From the NCBI GenBank assembly GCA_023410885.1, contig JAEYPI010000139.1, positions 1 to 6,507 on the forward strand: a stretch of 6,507 nt of DNA, written 5' to 3'. Of the stretch, positions 5,411-6,507 are shown in pieces. The position numbers and the translations under genes are program-made. The DNA comes from Bacillota bacterium. Its GTDB lineage: Bacteria > Bacillota > Clostridia > DSM-8532. Under the pieces are notes generated by a model, which was not told the DNA's origin, made no database searches, and saw nothing but the letters and a program-made list of their open reading frames with translations. How positions within the stretch are numbered: position 1 is the stretch's first letter; each line of letters opens with the position of its first letter.

Positions 5411-6343
5411 TTAATCTCTTAATTCTTTTCCGGTGATCTCAAGAAAAACATCGTTCAGGGTAGGAAGCTCGGAATAGATTTTGCCAAACTGGATGCCCTC
5501 TTTCTTTATGAAATCCAAAACAGTTTCCAAATTGTTTTTCCCTTTACTTGACTTGATAACCAACAGATGATCCTTGTAGTCAACAGAAACGGTATTAGGC
5601 AGCCGTTTTACTGCTGAAAGCTGCTCATGAGTGATATTGTAGGTCTCCACTGTGATCTTTTCTCCCAGCGTAATCATGGCTTTAAGTTCATCCTTCGTAC
5701 CGGTTGCGATGGCTTTACCCTTATCCAGAATCATAATCCGGCTGCAAATTTGTTCGACTTCCTCCATGTAGTGGGAGGTGTAGATAATTGTTGCACCTTG
5801 CTTATTCAATTCTACGATACCCTCTAAAATTTTGTTTCGGCTCTGAGGATCTACGGCTACCGTAGGCTCATCCAAAATAATCAATTTAGGTTTGTGTGCA
5901 ATGCCACAAGCGATGTTCAGCCTTCTCAGCAAACCGCCGCTGAGCTTTTTAGGGTAGAATTTTCTGAAATCACCGAGCCCGACAAAATCAATTGCTTCAT
6001 TAACAAGCTTCTTTTTTAAGGCTTTATCCTGCACATAAAGGCCGCAAAAATAATCAATGTTTTCATAGACAGTCAATTCATCATAGACGGCAACATTTTG
6101 CATGACAATGCCAATATCACGCTTAATAGAATAGGCATCCGGTGCCATGGGCTGATCAAAAACAGTGATTTCGCCCTTGTCGTAATGCAATAATGACAAT
6201 ATGCAATTGATGGCCGTTGTTTTACCTGAGCCATTGGGCCCTAACAAACCGAAAATCTCGCCTTCATTTATTGAAAGGGAAAGATGGTCTAATGCGATTA
6301 AATCGCCATACCGCTTAACTAGATTTTTTACGTTGATAATCAT
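5411..6343 (-). CDS. ABC exporter ATP-binding protein (NatA/DrrA/LnrL-like)
   Basis: This 310-residue soluble nucleotide-binding subunit energises the two permeases that follow. All ABC motifs are intact: Walker A GPNGSGKT at 35-42, Q-loop Q82 (IVMQN), signature LSGGL at 134-138, Walker B LIILDEP at 154-160 with catalytic E159, D-loop AVDPQ at 163-167 and the switch histidine H191 (YTSHYMEE). Residues from about 225 form the C-terminal domain common to drug- and lipid-exporter ATPases of this class, ending in PTLNDVFLEITGKELRD, a usual closing motif. The signature has L in place of the common Q, as is often seen in this subfamily. The length of 310 residues is normal. The start at 6343 has AAGGAGG seven bases upstream. 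Order and sizes fit the LnrLMN/YfiLMN type of resistance exporter, but this is a resemblance only. Confidence 0.94.
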   Translation of the reverse strand: MIINVKNLVKRYGDLIALDHLSLSINEGEIFGLLGPNGSGKTTAINCILSLLHYDKGEITVFDQPMAPDAYSIKRDIGIVMQNVAVYDELTVYENIDYFCGLYVQDKALKKKLVNEAIDFVGLGDFRKFYPKKLSGGLLRRLNIACGIAHKPKLIILDEPTVAVDPQSRNKILEGIVELNKQGATIIYTSHYMEEVEQICSRIMILDKGKAIATGTKDELKAMITLGEKITVETYNITHEQLSAVKRLPNTVSVDYKDHLLVIKSSKGKNNLETVLDFIKKEGIQFGKIYSELPTLNDVFLEITGKELRD

Positions 6344-6350
6344 TGTATGA

Positions 6351-6357
6351 CCTCCTT
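6351..6357 (-). promoter_or_regulatory. Ribosome binding site of the ATPase gene
   Basis: AAGGAGG on the minus strand, seven bases from the ATG at 6343, fixes the start of the first gene of the exporter operon. Confidence 0.85.
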
Positions 6358-6373
6358 AGGTTCTACTAGCTTT

Positions 6374-6402
6374 ATTTTAGTCTGGGACCAGAGCCATTGT
6401 AA
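6374..6402 (-). promoter_or_regulatory. Candidate promoter of the ABC exporter operon
   Basis: On the minus strand TTACAA (6402-6397), a 17-nt spacer and TAAAAT (6379-6374) give a good -10 but a weak -35 (3 of 6). A weak -35 suggests dependence on an activator. The spacer contains the dyad TCTGG-GA-CCAGA (6381-6392, plus strand). The predicted start near 6367 leaves a short leader before the ribosome binding site. Confidence 0.45.
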
Positions 6403-6474
6403 GTGTCTTGAATCACTTCATGGGGTGACAAATGTCATATTTGGTATATGCATTGTACTTATGGGGATGAAATG
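6401..6474. promoter_or_regulatory. Cluster of candidate operator repeats upstream of the exporter operon
   Basis: The plus strand shows AAGTG-N8-CACTT (6401-6418), TGACA-AA-TGTCA (6426-6437) and a direct repeat, ATGGGGTGACAAATG (6420-6434) and ATGGGGATGAAATG (6461-6474), spaced 41 bp apart (about four helical turns). They lie just upstream of the candidate promoter, where an activator such as a two-component response regulator would bind. The arms are short and could partly be chance. No regulator gene is in the window; one may lie beyond 6507. Confidence 0.35.
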
Positions 6475-6507
6475 GTAACATATTGTCTGAGAAAGCCTTT
6501 ACTATCC

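Overview
The window looks like a low-to-mid GC, spore-forming Firmicute, probably of the class Clostridia. The evidence is near-consensus AAGGAGG Shine-Dalgarno sites, sigma-A type promoter elements, Rho-independent terminators, a CotH-type spore coat kinase and a NatA/LnrL-like ABC exporter. A Desulfitobacterium/Desulfosporosinus-like host is only an impression; no marker gene here settles it.

Layout. (1) Bases 1-1466, plus strand: the 3' part of a CotH-family protein that enters from upstream, with Met-Pro-rich 9-residue tandem repeats at the window edge, a CotH kinase core, low-complexity Gly/Asn-rich stretches and a C-terminal membrane anchor. It ends at a strong hairpin terminator. (2) Bases 1690-3056, minus strand: a complete transcription unit. 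It has a promoter (TTGCTT-17-TAATAT), a fluoride (crcB-motif) riboswitch, an overlapping 17-bp intrinsic terminator, a strong ribosome binding site, a CPA2/NHA-type cation:proton antiporter and a terminator that spans its stop codon. (3) Bases 3107-6343, minus strand: a three-gene ABC exporter operon of ATPase, permease and permease, packed with an 11-nt gap and a 14-nt overlap. (4) Bases 6344-6507: its leader, with a candidate promoter and several dyads and direct repeats. No regulator gene lies in the window.

The most notable element is the riboswitch. The antiporter leader carries the conserved fluoride-aptamer blocks in order. The 3' half of the aptamer is also the 5' arm of a terminator just upstream of the ribosome binding site. 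This predicts a transcriptional ON switch: fluoride stabilises the aptamer, the terminator cannot form, and the antiporter is made. The gene is therefore best read as part of a fluoride-stress response rather than as a generic sodium exporter. The ABC operon upstream on the same strand has no visible terminator of its own, so the riboswitch terminator may also stop or gate its read-through. The CotH gene is convergent and appears unrelated in function.
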